A DNA stretch of 64,000 bases, taken from Zanthoxylum bungeanum (taxonomy: Eukaryota > Streptophyta > Magnoliopsida > Sapindales > Rutaceae). Positions within the stretch are counted from its first letter, which is position 1; every line of letters starts with the position of its first letter. The notes below the pieces were generated by a model that ran no database searches, had not been told where the DNA came from, and saw only the letters and a program-made list of their open reading frames with translations. The DNA lies in NCBI GenBank assembly GCA_019454045.1, contig SKCR01015058.1, positions 82,287-146,286 of the forward strand, in the 5' to 3' direction. The translations under genes were made by a program, and so were the position numbers. Positions 32,632-45,180 of this stretch are shown here, piece after piece.

Positions 32632-34663
32632 TGTTGGACAAAATGACCCATAGCGTCACTATTTGCACAGATCATTGTGTTGTTGTAGCAAATTAACTAT
32701 GTATCAAGGAAATTGCATTCTCATCATTTGTGATTAGATCACCTTAGATATATAAATGAAGAGAGGTCCCTATGATTAGTTCCTGGATTGAGATGATATG
32801 AGACAGTATCAGTCCACGAAGGATTATCATTAAATATCCCTAGCCGTAGTATTATCGAGACTGGACATCGATAATGCGGAATAGGCTAGTATTGCACTTG
32901 TGCGCGTTGTGAGGCACAACGGCATAGTTCTCATATATATAAGTATTGGATACTTGTGCAAGTGCGATAGGAGGTCGTGTTTTCACCGATGGTACGGAAA
33001 CAGCTTCGCTCTGGATAGACCCTTCGGAATCCCATTGGTATTATGACTAGGTGTCTATGGGAGGCCGAAATCAAGGTAGGTGTGTATAGTCTTAACCTGA
33101 GACTTACATCGCTAATACTTACGACAATCGGTAAACTTTGGTTTTGGTGGTGGGGGATCTTAACTGGTTCTGTGTTCACCTCTCTTCTGGTTTATCAGGA
33201 ATCGTAGTGTATTGGATGTGATGTCAAGACGGAAGTGTCACTCCAGTCATAATGGAGATGATGTCACGCAGGATACGGTATTAGTGCTCTTTTAGTGATG
33301 CGCATCCAATCGGGATATTATGACCAGGTCATGAATATCCGATTATAGAGACTAGTTACCAGACATCCGATATGTGTTTTCGGACGGGGCAGACACTTAT
33401 CCAGCCCCAAGCCCTAGCACGTGACCATCCGATACTGGGCCGATATGCACAATACATTTGTTACTACGCTTGGATACAGATCTTAATATCATTAGAGGAT
33501 ATGTCCGGAGAATTGGGCAGACTTGGTGCTTTGCTAGGAGTCGACCTTGTCTCGTAAATCGGTAGAACGTAGTACTTGGTACGTACGTGATTCGGATACT
33601 CCGACGACCGTATTTGCTGCCAACTTATCCGGAGATCTCATGGGTCGCTTCCCGATAATACACCGATGACGCACAACTTGCACTCTTGAATAATCGGGAT
33701 TATAACAGAAGAGAGAGAGAATTAATCTAGGATTAATTACGGAGATATTTTATCTGGGATAAAATATCGTCTAGAGAGAGATAACGATTAATTTGGAATT
33801 AATCGGTAAATTAATATATTCGATATATTATCGAAATAGATTTCGACGCGTAATTAAAATTAGATTTTAATTCGGGCAAACGAGTTAGTTTGGATTAATC
33901 GTTAGCGACGTCAAATTATTCGATTGAATTAACGTCGCGACGTAAGCTCGGTATTTCGGAAATATCGAACCCGAACGCGTGAGTGCACGTGGGCCCACTT
34001 TCATTGGGAAATGGTGGGGCCCACATGACACATGTCAAGATATGCATTAACTTTGACACATGTCATATTATGCTTATTTGACACTCTAATGCTTTGCATG
34101 GAGATTGTGTACAATGCACTCATGGTATTGCATGGAAATGAAGTGTTTGACACTCTAAGCCTTTGCATGAATTTGTGTCATAAGTTTATTATTAATTTAA
34201 TAAATTATGGCATAAATATAAATTGATTTTTGGTAAATCATTTTAATTAACAAACCATTACACAATTTTCTCTCATTTTCTCTCTTCTCTCTCACGGCAA
34301 CACAAGGGAGTGTTTCACTGGTTTGGAACCAGTTTGGGCGTGAGTTAAAGGGAAGCAAGAGTGGTTTCTCATGGTGAGAAATCAAGTGCTAGCACACTAC
34401 AAGTCTTGCGAAGGTGGTAGGGAGGTTCGACCATGAGACGGGATCCATCCGACGAAGCTTTGAGCTCCGTTTCCCATCTCAAATTTCTGTTTTTGGAGGC
34501 AGTGGACTGCATGCAGTGGAGCTCAAAGGCAGTACGTTTTTGGGCTTGATTCATCTTCAAATCGACATAACCGATCAATGTGAGTATTCCGCTACCTCCG
34601 TTGATGTATTCATGCATGTTTCATGTCTTGTTATTGATCTTGGGACCTTAGATTAAACCAACA
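32632..34663 (+). repeat. Copia solo LTR
   Basis: A 2032-bp plus-strand LTR from TGTTGGACAAAATGACCC to AAACCAACA, flanked by perfect GTATC. No internal sequence, PBS or PPT adjoins it. It is most similar to the LTR at 60677-62697, sharing even an otherwise rare CCCACCACCAAAACCAAAG variant. A TATATAAAT box lies at 32749-32757. It splits the Athila-like 3' UTR. Confidence 0.95.
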
Positions 34664-34668
34664 GTATC

Positions 34669-35640
34669 TTGTTTTTATTGCGTTGATTTTTAGTCAAAAT
34701 TTTATAAAAATTCAAAAAAAATTAAAAAATTAATAAAAAATAAAAAATATTTTGTGTTTTTTTAACTTGATTTATCAGGTGAAATTGATATGAGATAGCT
34801 GTGTAAGGAATTTCAACTCCTGAGAGGTATCTCAACCTATTTCGTAACAAGTTAATTTTTATTTATTTCATTTTGAATTATTTAATTTTTGAATTCTCCA
34901 TAATACTGATTAAAATGATCTTCATATGCTCAGTTGACAGGTATTATCAACATGCATGGTAACATACAAACATGAGTAGTAATTGACAAGTTTGTAATAT
35001 TCAGTGCTATAATTTAATTGGAGGAAGCATCTAAAAAGCGATGGGATAAAAAAAACGTCTGAGATCCGAGTAATTAAGTCCGTAGGGGTGTTTTAACACC
35101 TAGTGCCCTAAAATCAACTGGTTTGGGAGTCACTGACCTAAAGCTCACTACATGGAACAAATATGTTATAAAAAAAAAGGAGATATCTGAAATCCGAGTA
35201 ATAAATTCCGTAGGGGTGTCTTAACACCTAGTGTCCTAAAGCCAACTGGCTTGGGAGTCATTCACCCAAAGCTCGTTACATGGATTGAAGATGTTGCTTT
35301 ATTCACTTTTACACAAAAAAAAATCAGAAAAATATTTCATCGCTAAAAAATGTGTGAATTATGATATAACTTTAGGAAAAAATATTACTCTCTTTTCAAC
35401 TACACTTATGAATATTGTAGGCACAATGACTTGATTATTACCTTGTTAGTTGTGTATATGAAGAATGGTAAAAATAATCGGAGAATTTACTTATTCAGTA
35501 ATTTAGAAAGAAAGAAAACAACTACTAACTTGGATAAGAAGTTTCACATGTTTAGTCACTAACTTGTTTATTCTCTTTTCTATTGTCTTTTTGCTTTTGT
35601 GTGCATTAGTTTTATTATCTTTTTTTTTTGTGCATTAGAT
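34669..35640 (+). other. Athila-like 3' UTR with tandem duplication
   Basis: Continues the sequence interrupted by the solo LTR. It is T/A-rich, then holds two copies (about 35052-35170 and 35178-35290) of a block with ATCCGAGTAA, CCGTAGGGGTGT, TTAACACCTAGTG and TTGGGAGTCA. Similar blocks are common near the 3' end of Athila elements. 35300-35640 shows no gene. Confidence 0.6.
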
Positions 35641-35659
35641 TGACGTTTGTGGGTATCGT

Positions 35660-36031
35660 TGCTGTAAGCCCTCATGAGACTACAAAGATAATAAATTGGT
35701 AGCCAATTTGCACGCAAAAAACCCTAAAAATATTAAGCATTTTTCCTTGCATTGAGTGATTCTTACTCAAGATCCAGACTGGCATTGGTTTGTTGGCCAA
35801 AGTCAAGGCCTTTTTCCGTCGAGATGTGTTTGAATCATGAAGGCTTTGTTCCATATTGGTGTCTTGTCCAAGTTGTGATTTGTGGCCAAGTCAAGATCAC
35901 TTCTTGTCCATCGACATTGATTACGAAGTTTCCAAGGTCAATGGGTTCCGCTTAACTGGGATCACTAAGTTTGTTGTGCCAAAGCCAAGGCTTAGTTGGT
36001 TCAGAGGAAAAGGTTAGGCAATATATTGGAC
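35660..36031 (+). pseudogene. Plus-strand Copia host, leader/gag-start fragment
   Basis: Reverse complement of the conserved block at 11880-12230 and 45430-45770 (GACTGGCATTGGTTTGTTGG, CCAAAGTCAAGG). It is the left-most recognisable piece of a plus-strand Copia element that continues at 38625 and 49266. The LTR and PBS are missing. Confidence 0.7.
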
Positions 36032-36463
36032 ATATTGCTAAGATTGTACGGTCTTTGAAACACACCCCATCAATCTAAGAATACCACCGCCATATAATAA
36101 GTGCATATTTCTTTCTGCCATAACTCTACCCAATTCTTTTGCAGCCTCAACAATTTCTGGTTTAGTTCCAGAGCTAGTTCCACAAAACATACAGATATTA
36201 GTAATTCGTCTTCTTGAAGTTGTTTCCATTTCTTGATTTCTCTCTTATCTGGATGTGTTGAAGAGAGAAATGACGAGCTGAATTTATGGATCCTGAAAAG
36301 GGTGAGTAATAATTGCACTAGTACCTGCAAAATGACAATGTCAGATGAACAGTAAAATAGATCATGAAAGTCAAAAAGTTTAGATACTGTCGGCTAAAAT
36401 TTAAAATAAAGGAAATCAAAGCAGTAAAGTAAAGAAAAGAAGATCAAAGCAATAATTGAAACA
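36032..36463 (-). pseudogene. LOG 5' fragment, tandem copy 1
   Basis: The minus frame from 36229 to 36038 reads METTSRRRITNICMFCGTSSG then TKPEIVEAAKELG, RVMAERNMHLLYGGGILRLM, GCVSKTV and stops. This is the N-terminal quarter of a LOG protein with its nucleotide-binding CGTSSG and YGGG text nearly intact. The upstream part (36230-36463) matches the sequence upstream of the plus-strand LOG copy (31640-31858), so both derive from one captured segment. Downstream LOG exons are absent; Copia sequence starts at 36031. Confidence 0.82.
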
Positions 36464-36896
36464 ATATTGCTAAGATTGTACGGCCTTTGAAACACACCCC
36501 ATTAATCTAAGATTGACACCGCGCATATACTAAGTGCATATTTCTTTATGCCATAACTCTACCCAATTCTTTTGCAGCCTCAACAAATTCTGGTTTAGTT
36601 CCAAAGCTAGTTCCACAAAACACACAGATTTTAGTAACTCATCTTCTTGAAGTTGTTTCCATTTTTTGCTTTCTCTTATTTGGATGTGTTGAAGAGAAAT
36701 GACGAGCTGAATTTATAGATCCTGAAAAAAGATGAGTAATAATTGCACTAGGACCTGCAAAATGACAATTGTCAGATGAACAATAAAATAGATCGTGAAA
36801 GTCAAAAAGTTTAGATACTGTTGGCGAAAATTTAAAGTAAGGAAATCAAAGCAGTAAATAAAGAAAAGAAATCAAAAAATAATAATTGAAACAATA
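36464..36896 (-). pseudogene. LOG 5' fragment, tandem copy 2
   Basis: Direct repeat of 36032-36463 with 432-bp period. The start codon is at 36662. The frame repeats METTSRR then a stop where copy 1 has Arg, ICVFCGTSFGTKPEFVEAAK, and a second stop where copy 1 has Glu. It also carries a frameshift in the YGGG region. Copy 2 has decayed further than copy 1, so the duplication is not brand new. Confidence 0.82.
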
Positions 36897-37670
36897 TGTA
36901 CAGATAGTTGTGATTGTTGCTCATATCTCCTCTGGTTTTACATCCAAAAATGGCTTGAACACCCTCTATGGGGTCGGGATATGGTTCCCATCCAATTTTC
37001 TTATAAATTGGCAAAGATGGTCTTTTAAAGTCAGATTCCCGAGACTATAACTCTTTCTTTCTTTTTGAAATTGTGTATGTTAATTGTGAATTATTCGATG
37101 AACATGTCCATTAGGATGCGTCTCAAGAGTCAATGATATATCATCTAAAGACTCCTTACTCAAGCCATCTCTAATGAATTGAATTTTATCTTCGTGATTG
37201 TCAGACACCATTCCTAAAGAATTACAACGAGTGTTGCATGACCAGCATGCACATTTATAATAAACACTTAATTGTTTGCTATTCGTTTTCTTAGCATATG
37301 TGTTTTTCCCTAAACCAGACATGTGAGAATGAAAGAGTCAGATGACCTCACCTGCCAAAAAACCTTTGTTTTCAATTACCCAACGAATCACTAAGAATAC
37401 CATGGTTTATAAGAAGCCTCATTCTTTCAGTGTGTCTTTTGTAAATTTTCATCAGAGCATTTCGGAGAAGACACGAAAAATGATTGTGGAGTTTTGCAGT
37501 AGTTTCTTCAATGACTTGATGATTCAAGTCTAGAGGTTTTTCTTTCTTGATTGCTTGTAATAGAGGAAGAACTTTCCATATGATAAGTTTCTTTAATCTC
37601 CAAGAAATGCATTCTTTAATTCTCCTGGAAAATGCTTCAATTCCAATTAGGTGTTTGCTCATGTTTTCAT
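36897..37670 (-). pseudogene. Unrecognised coding-like fragments next to LOG copies
   Basis: Three minus-strand frames: 37662-37372 (96 aa, basic, ending HGILSDSLGN), 37322-37080 (80 aa, with a Cys cluster KCACWSCNTRCNSLGM and a segment LSKESLDDISLTLETHPN), and 37014-36832 (LPIYKKIGWEPYPDPIEG start). I do not recognise a family. They lie between Athila PR text and the captured LOG 5' region, so they may be parts of other captured host genes or of the element's extra ORF. All are too short and disconnected to be functional. Confidence 0.4.
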
Positions 37671-38624
37671 TCTTCCATTATTTCCAGTTTCTCAAGATTT
37701 TGGTTATCTCCATCTTCTTCCAGTACCTGTGTAGAATTAAGGTAAAAACTCAATAGGAATATCTGAATCTAATTGTATACTTGATTCAAGAAAATTAGTT
37801 GTATAAATTTCTGTAGATCAGATAAACTCCCCTGAATATATTCTTCCACATTGGTTCAATTAGATCCATGATCTCGTCTTCGCCATCCTCATCGTATGGT
37901 TTGTTTGTATATGTCAAATATATAAGCTTCACATCATGTTATCAAAGGATAAATTCATGATTCTTAGCTGTTGCTAAAAAGGGACGACCAAGTATTACAA
38001 GAACTAGCTTATAATTATTTGCTTCAGGTTGTGTTCCTAAAATATAAATCCACATGATATATGAGTTTTATTGACTTGATTAACATATATTCTCAATTCC
38101 TTTCGGTACTTTAACTGATCTATCGGCAAACAAAAGAGTAGTTGAAGTTGGTATTAACTCGCCAATATTAAGTTGTTGGTAAACGAAAATGGAAGCAAAT
38201 TTACACTACTCCAAGGTCATCAAAGCATGTTCAATTTTCTTGTCTCCAATAATACATGAAATGTCGGACAACCAGGGTATTTGTATTTTAATTTATTATT
38301 GGTGGAGAGAATGGAACTTACCTGTTCAGCTACAAATTTTTTTTTTCTTACCTGATTTTTTTCGTTTAACGTTGTACAAGTCTTTCAGAAATTTGGCATA
38401 AGATGGTATCGTCGGATGGCATCTAACAAGGAATATGACCTTTACATCTTTGAATATTTCATTAATTTATGGGGAATGGTTCAATTTGTTTGTTTTTAAT
38501 GCCCGAGGAAATTGAGGTGCATGTGACAAAATTGTTATCTTCAATGATAGGTACTGGTTCATTAATTTTTTTCTTACCCTCTGAATCTTATTTATCTTCA
38601 ATGATAGGTACCCAAAATATTTGA
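37671..38624 (-). pseudogene. Athila-like protease-region fragment
   Basis: Minus-strand homologue of 2460-3180, recognisable by the block with CAGTACCTGTGTAGAATTAAGG (37718), GTTGGTAAACGAAAATGGAAGC (38174) and TACAAGTCTTTCAGAAATTTGGC (38376). Badly decayed. A short duplication (CTTCAATGATAGGTAC at 38538 and 38597) marks the right edge, where plus-strand Copia gag begins. Confidence 0.65.
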
Positions 38625-39423
38625 TTGGATAGTTGGACTATAGCAATCAAGATGGCTGGAAATATTTGCGTTAGGGACATAATCATGGGCGAGAATGTCT
38701 TAACGGCGCAAATTTTCCAGATTGGGAGATGAATCTCAAGATAGTCATTGGAGATGAGAAGTTTGTTATATGTTATAGAGAAACCTCTCGGCCTGAGCCC
38801 GGACTTGAGCGACCAGTTGATCATGAGCTTTGGAAGACTCATCGAGATGATAACTTTAATGCTCAATCTGTTATGTTTGTTGTAATGACTCATCATTTCA
38901 TCATCAGAACAAAGGATCAGATCTTTATAATATGATGTTGAAATTGAAGGATCTTCATAGATCTAATCTTAGATCTCAGAAGTATGAGTTACAAAAAAAC
39001 TCTTTCGCTCGCGTAGTCAGAGGGTACATCTGTCGAACACTACATATCACAAATATTTACCGACATCGAACAGCTAGGTTAGCTAGGCATTACCTTCAAG
39101 GCTAAGACTTCCATATATTTGATCTTACAGTCTCTGCCCGACTGGGGCGGGTTCATCATGAACTATAATATGATGAACAAAGAGAAAACACTTGGAGAGT
39201 TAATGGCTATGCTGAAAGAGGCAGAGCCAGAGCTTTTGAAAGGCAAGAAGCGCGAGGCACATCTCACTTCGACATCCAAGAAGGCCAAGGCTTGGCCGAA
39301 GGCTTCTGGGGGTGTGAAGAAGAAGAAGAAGAAACCAAAGGCGGGAATGCTCCGGCTTTGGTTATGTTTGTTATTGAAATAAACATGTCCACTACTAGTT
39401 TTAAAAATTGGATTTTTGATACT
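38625..39423 (+). pseudogene. Plus-strand Copia host gag and PR start
   Basis: Gag pieces in three frames: NLKIVIGDEKFVICYRETSR, NFNAQSVMFVVMTHHF, LILQSLPDWGGFIMNYNMMN, KEKTLGELMAMLKEAEPELL and KAKAWPKASGGVKKKKKK. The CCHC knuckle that should follow is deleted near 39345. The frame then shifts to FVIEINMSTTSFKNWIFDTG, the lead-in to the PR active site, which is cut at 39428 by Copia-D. The remaining PR begins at 49266. Confidence 0.78.
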
Positions 39424-39428
39424 GGATG
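39424..39428. repeat. Target-site duplication of Copia-D (left, GGATG)
   Basis: GGATG precedes the LTR and AGATG (49266-49270) follows the other LTR. One mismatch is consistent with decay. The host PR reading frame confirms the join. Confidence 0.88.
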
Positions 39429-41456
39429 TGTTGGGGTTCTACGGTCCCAATGATCGAATCAAAACAATAAAACATTGTGAATATCAAATACGAAGTTGAG
39501 GAATACTTACATCGAGCGGTTGAGCGACGCGGTAGGCAACAAAAAATTCTTTTTGCTCGGCAGTGAGGGTGTGCAGCTTACTGGTTTCGGCCATTCCAAG
39601 CTTCGTCGAACAATTCCCAGCTCATGGGTGGACTTCCCTATCACATTCGCATGTCTTCGTAGTGTGCTAGCACTCTTGATTTTGCCACAAAATCATGACC
39701 TTAAGCTTCCCATCCTCTCGGTTTTTCACAGCAAACAGAACCAGAAAAATGGTCCCAATGGCGTGTGAGAGGAAGAAGAAAGAGAGGAGAGATAGATGGT
39801 TTTTGTTACAAAAATTGGTAAATGATTTTCCCAAAAACATATACACATTTTTTGCCTCTAAAAAAGTCAAGCAATTAAAACAATAAATGCTTGCCAACCA
39901 CACACATCACTAGCCATCAATCAATGAATAGTGACTGGCGTCAATCACTCAAAGTGAAAGACACCCATCACTTGATTGATGAATGATGTGACGCTAGATG
40001 CGACTAGCGATTTGAGGCTTGATTTGACTTGCGTGCCGCACTCGAATTCGAAATGCGAATGCACTCGCAAATAATCTCGGGCTCGGGTTCGCTAATTCCA
40101 AATTAACGAATTTTCCGTTGTGACGTAATTAAATCTAATTTAATTAAATAATCATGCCTAGCATAATTATTATTCACGTCGCTAACGAATTAATTCTAAA
40201 TTAATTCGTTCGCCAGAAAAAAAAATAATTTTAATTCCGCGTCGAAATCTAATTTTGTTTAATATATCAAATATATTAATTTATCGATTAATTCCAAATT
40301 AATCGTTATCTCTTTTTAAATGATATCTTATCCCAGATAAAATATCTCCGCAATTAATCCTAGATTAATTTTCTCTCTCTTCTAATTAATCCCAGATTAA
40401 TTAAAAGGTGCGAGTCATACGTCATCGGTGAATCTTTGGCAAGAGACCCATGAAATCCCCGGATATGTTGGCAGTAAATTCGGTCGTCGGACTATCCGAA
40501 CACGTAAGTACCAAGTACTACGTTTATACCGATTTACAAGACAAGGTTGGCCTCTAGCAAAGCGCCATGCCTACCCAATTCTCTAAAAACATCCTTACAG
40601 GAATAAAGGATCTATATCAGGCATAGTATACGTAGTATTGCGTATTTCTGTCCAGTATCGGATGATCACGTGCTAGGCCTGGGGCTGGAGATGTGTCTGC
40701 CCCCTACGAAGCACATGTCGGATGTCTGGTGACTAGTCTCTATAATCTGATAAACATGACCTTGTCATTTTATCCCGATAGCTGCAGCATTTAAGAGAAC
40801 CAGTCCCGTATCCTACGTGACATCCATCTCCATATGACTGGAGTGACACTTCCGTCTTGACATCACACCCAACACACTAAGATTCTCAATATACCCAGCA
40901 TTGGCGTACACAGAACCTGTTAAAGCCCTGGAAGACCGCAACCAAAGTATATTGATTGTCGCAAGTATTAGCGGTGCAAGTCTCAGGTTAAGATCAAATA
41001 CACCTACCCTGATTTCGGACTTCTATAGACACATAGTCATACTACCAATGGAATTCTGAGGGGGTCTATCCAGAGCGAAGCTGTTTCCCGTACCATCGGT
41101 AAAACATAACCTCCTATTACACTTGCATGAGTATCCTATACCCAAATATATTAGAACTATGCTGTTATGCCCTCACAACGCGCACAAGTGCAATACTAGT
41201 CTTTTACATTTTTATCGATGTCCGATCTCGATAATACTATGACTAGGGATATTTAATGATTTATCCTTCGTGGATTGATACTGTCTCATATCATTCTCAA
41301 TCCAGGAACAAATCATAAGGACCTCATATCATTTATATATCTAGGTGATCTAATCACAAATGATAAGAGTGCAATCTCTTTTTTCACATAGTTAATTTGT
41401 ACAACAACACCGTGATCTGTACAAATAGTGACGCTATGGGTCATAATTGTCCAACA
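39429..41456 (-). repeat. 3' LTR of Copia-D
   Basis: A 2028-bp LTR adjacent to the PPT AAGTGGGAG at 41459-41467. It matches 47233-49265 closely, with small indels near its 5'-most 180 bp. Confidence 0.92.
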
Positions 41457-44080
41457 ATCTCCCACTTGGCCTATAACCAGTCACTCGAGTGCTTGACACC
41501 CGACCTATGTACGGTTGGCTCAAATTACTGAGAAAAGCTTTCGTCAGCGGATTTGCATGATTATCGTCTGATGCAATTTATTCGATCATCACATCACCGC
41601 GATGTATGATCCGAACGAATCAGATGATTATCGAAGTATGTATCTGGATCGTTGATGAGACCATTAATTCTTTAGCCTGTGCTGTCGCCTAGCTCAGCAG
41701 CTAACAGAACTATATCTAATCTAATTAGATTTATTATCGACCCAGAAGGCTTCTATTGCCGCCTCAGCTGCAGCAATTAACCCGCATTTGTTGTTTATAT
41801 GGTAACAGTATCTTGCTTGGAAGATTTCCAGCTCACTGTACCGTCATTCAAACCGTATAGTACCGTTTGTGACTTTTAGTCGTCTTTATCGGTTGGGAAA
41901 CTTGCAGTAGTGATCCCAATCACTTCAAGTTCTCCTTCTCCTTTGTTTAAGACAGCATCCTTAGATCTCTAAGATTCTAAAGGATGTTCTTAACATCAAT
42001 CCAGTGACTATCACTTGGATTGGCCCGTTTGTGAATCATATGCTTAAAGCATATGAGATACCAGGTCGCGTACATTTTTCAATGTACGATTTCTCGGAGA
42101 GTTTCCATGAAAGCTTAGCTTTCACCGATAGTTATGGGGATATCATTTCCAAGAAATGACATATATTATCCTTATTTATAGGAAAACCACTATCAGTGCG
42201 CTCCCACTAACCCTCTTATATACACAAGAATCATTTCGTTTTGAATTAAATCATAAACTATTATGATTACATCAAAACGATAATTCCAAGAACCTATGTT
42301 TGCTTCAATCCAAACATGGATCGAATAAACCTGCAAACTTTGTTTGCTAGTTTTGGTACGACAAAATCGACATGATGTTGTAAACATCCTCCGAAAGGTT
42401 TCCTTTTCAGGAAATCGATTTTCCCGTAAAGCTGTCATATTTCATAAATGAAACATGCAGCATTAGCAAGCATTATCCAAATGGATTACCGTGGCAACAG
42501 TTAAAAGGTTGAATCGTAATCAACACAATGTTGATAACGATACCTTTCCGCTAAAAGCCTAGCTTTAAACTTGGTATGTTGCCATCCATGTACGTCTTCC
42601 TTAAAGATTAATACAGTACCAATAGGCACAATGCTTGTGGTACATCAACTAGTGTCTAAACATAGTTGATATACATGGAATCCATTTCGGACTCATGACA
42701 CTTTGTCATAATAGGAGTCGATACCTTGTATCACTTCCTCATACGTAGTCAGTTGGTATACCTCAAAAGATAGACATCTTTATGAGGTGAGATCAGAAAA
42801 CCATACCCCAGGTTGTTTTCTGACTCTCTCCGACTACGCGGTTCTTTTGTATTCGAAGATTAATGGTATAGATTCATCTTTGATGAACTAATTGTGTTCC
42901 ATTAAGGAATCCGTGCCTTGAATAGTATTACTCCAATTTTCATCGAGTTTTACTATCCTCCCACTTACCACTGCATATCGGTATTCCTTTAGGAAAACCG
43001 CATGGTGAGCAATAATCTAATTGTTCTCGGGTGAGATGTATAAGTACTATACTTTGGTATCCCTAGGATAACCTACAATTGGCACTTATCCAATTTGGGT
43101 TTTAGTTTGGTATCATCCAAACGTATGCCTAGCATCCCAAATATTCAGGAATGAGAACCCAGTTTCTTTCATGTTCATATCTAATATGATATCTGTCAAA
43201 CAAATTTTAATGGAACCTTATTCTAAATAAGTTCTTGCTTTGTTAATGCTTATCCGTTGAAGGAAATGGTAGCTCAGAGTGACTCATGATAAACCTTATC
43301 ATGTCTAACCAAATTCGGTTACTCAGTTCGGACACACCGTCAATTGACGTTTTCTGGGAGGAGTCCTCATAGAAAGAATATTATACTCTTTCTAGTAAAT
43401 TAGAAACTTATTGCTTAAGTATTTTCCATTACGGTCTTACCGTGACGGTATAATACTATAGCCGATCTGTTTGTCTATTTCGTGTCGAAACTTTAAAAGT
43501 TTTCGATTTGTGTTCTTCAAAAGAAACACATAACCATAACGCGATGCCACATCCGTATAAGTCACGAAATATTCATCTCCACCTCTAGCCTAGCTAGACA
43601 TGGGCCCACTTGCTTCACTATGAACTAAGGCTTACAGGTCGGTGGCATTTGCACTTTTACCAAGTAAACATTGTTTTAGGCACTTTGCCCAATAAACTAG
43701 ATTCGTAGACTTTATTTGATTGAATCAAATTTGTCCGAGTATCACCTATTCAAAAGTGTAGATATACGATTCTTGTTTAATTGTGTCCCAGACAACAATG
43801 CCATATCAGTTTCTTCTGATCAAATCAGTTTGAGCTATTTATTTGTCATGTTATATATTTGAGATTTATTTATATTCAAAATATAAATTCTGTTATTCAC
43901 ATTCAATGTGTTTATCTCAATATCATCTTTATATAATGAAACACTTTAGTGTTCTAGAATATAAAGGTTCACCAGCAGCGGGTTAAACACTGATATAGAA
44001 ATAATGTATCTAGTCAAACTAGTTACATTATAACAGTTTCCTAATTTAAGTACACACCCGAAGGTAGTTCCTAAACTTAG
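41457..44080 (-). pseudogene. Copia-D pol (IN, RT, RNase H), broken
   Basis: RNase H lies at about 41480-41950, RT at about 41950-43150 and IN at about 43200-44080, in minus-strand order IN-RT-RNase H. The RT frame at 42193-42438 contains NYRFDVIIIVYDLIQNEMIL, matching the palm region before the YVDD box; the box (near 42150) is lost to a frameshift. IN text near 43330-43370 matches the host IN catalytic stretch. Stops and indels occur in every domain. Confidence 0.78.
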
Positions 44081-45180
44081 GTATCTACGGTTGAAACAGC
44101 GACTTTCTTCCCGTTTCCAATTCACAAATTAATCTCAATGGAAGTCAGTATCCTGCTCAAAGCAGATTCTGAACACCAGTATATATTTATGTATCACACT
44201 AAGTATTTAAAATCCAATTTTAATACTAGTAGTGAATATAATTTTGACAAAAATATTTGAAGTCAGAGCCTTGCTCGTTCTTCAATTCCTTCATGTCTGC
44301 TTTGTCCAAACGACAGTCACGCTTCCGCGATCCCGATTGCCACATTTTAAGCAGACATTTTGGGATATGTCATTTATCTTCCTAGAAGATTATAATGATT
44401 TTGCCTTTGCCCTTTTCATATTCCAGAAGCCTTTGGCCAAGCCTTGGCCTTCTAGAATATCGAAGTAAGGTGCGTCTTGCGCTACTTACCTTATTGCAAA
44501 CTTTGACTTTATCTCCTTGAGAATAGTCATTAATTCTCCAAGAATTATTTATTGCAATTTTAGTACTTATAAAATCTAAGAATAGATTCTTTGAAGATCC
44601 TTCAATTTCATTATCATACTTTAAGGATCTAATCCTTAGTACTGATTCAGAAATTAAGGAGTCTACTGCGACAAGCTTAATGGATTAAGCACTAAAGTTA
44701 TCATTACATGATCTTCCAAAGATTATGCTCTACTATTTGCTTAACTCCGGGCTTAGGCATAATATGTTATTTTATCAAATAAAGTAACTTATTATTTTCC
44801 AGGACCATCCTGAAATTATTCCCAATTTTAAAATTAAACCATTTAAATACATTTTCCTTAGGATAATGTTTTAAATGTCAATCTTTCAATTTCTATCTTG
44901 ATTTTAATAGTCCAACTATTTAATCAACGATATTGGTACTATTTATTATAATGATTACAATAGTCCAACTATATAATCAACTATAATTTAATAGATTAAA
45001 ATCAATTATACTGATTACTATAATCCAATTATAAAATCAACTATAAATGAATTATTTGAATATAGTCCAACTATTAATTAAAACAACGTTTAAATATTAG
45101 TCCAACTAACATTTAATTGCTTGACGAATGATATTTGTTTGAGCGCGTATGGCAAGTAATTAAACGAATATTGAAAATTC
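44081..45180 (-). pseudogene. Copia-D PR and gag, broken
   Basis: Colinear with 10451-11600. PR remnants lie at 44090-44230, a degraded knuckle near 44340-44430, capsid remnants at 44480-44720, and the AT-rich repeat array at 44920-45060. The plus-strand frame 44232-44468 is antisense. Confidence 0.7.

Noticed and set aside
39119..39382. Lys-rich 87-codon ORF as a stand-alone basic protein
   Set aside because: It matches the linker before the zinc knuckle of Copia gag (KAKAWPKASGG), with the knuckle deleted.
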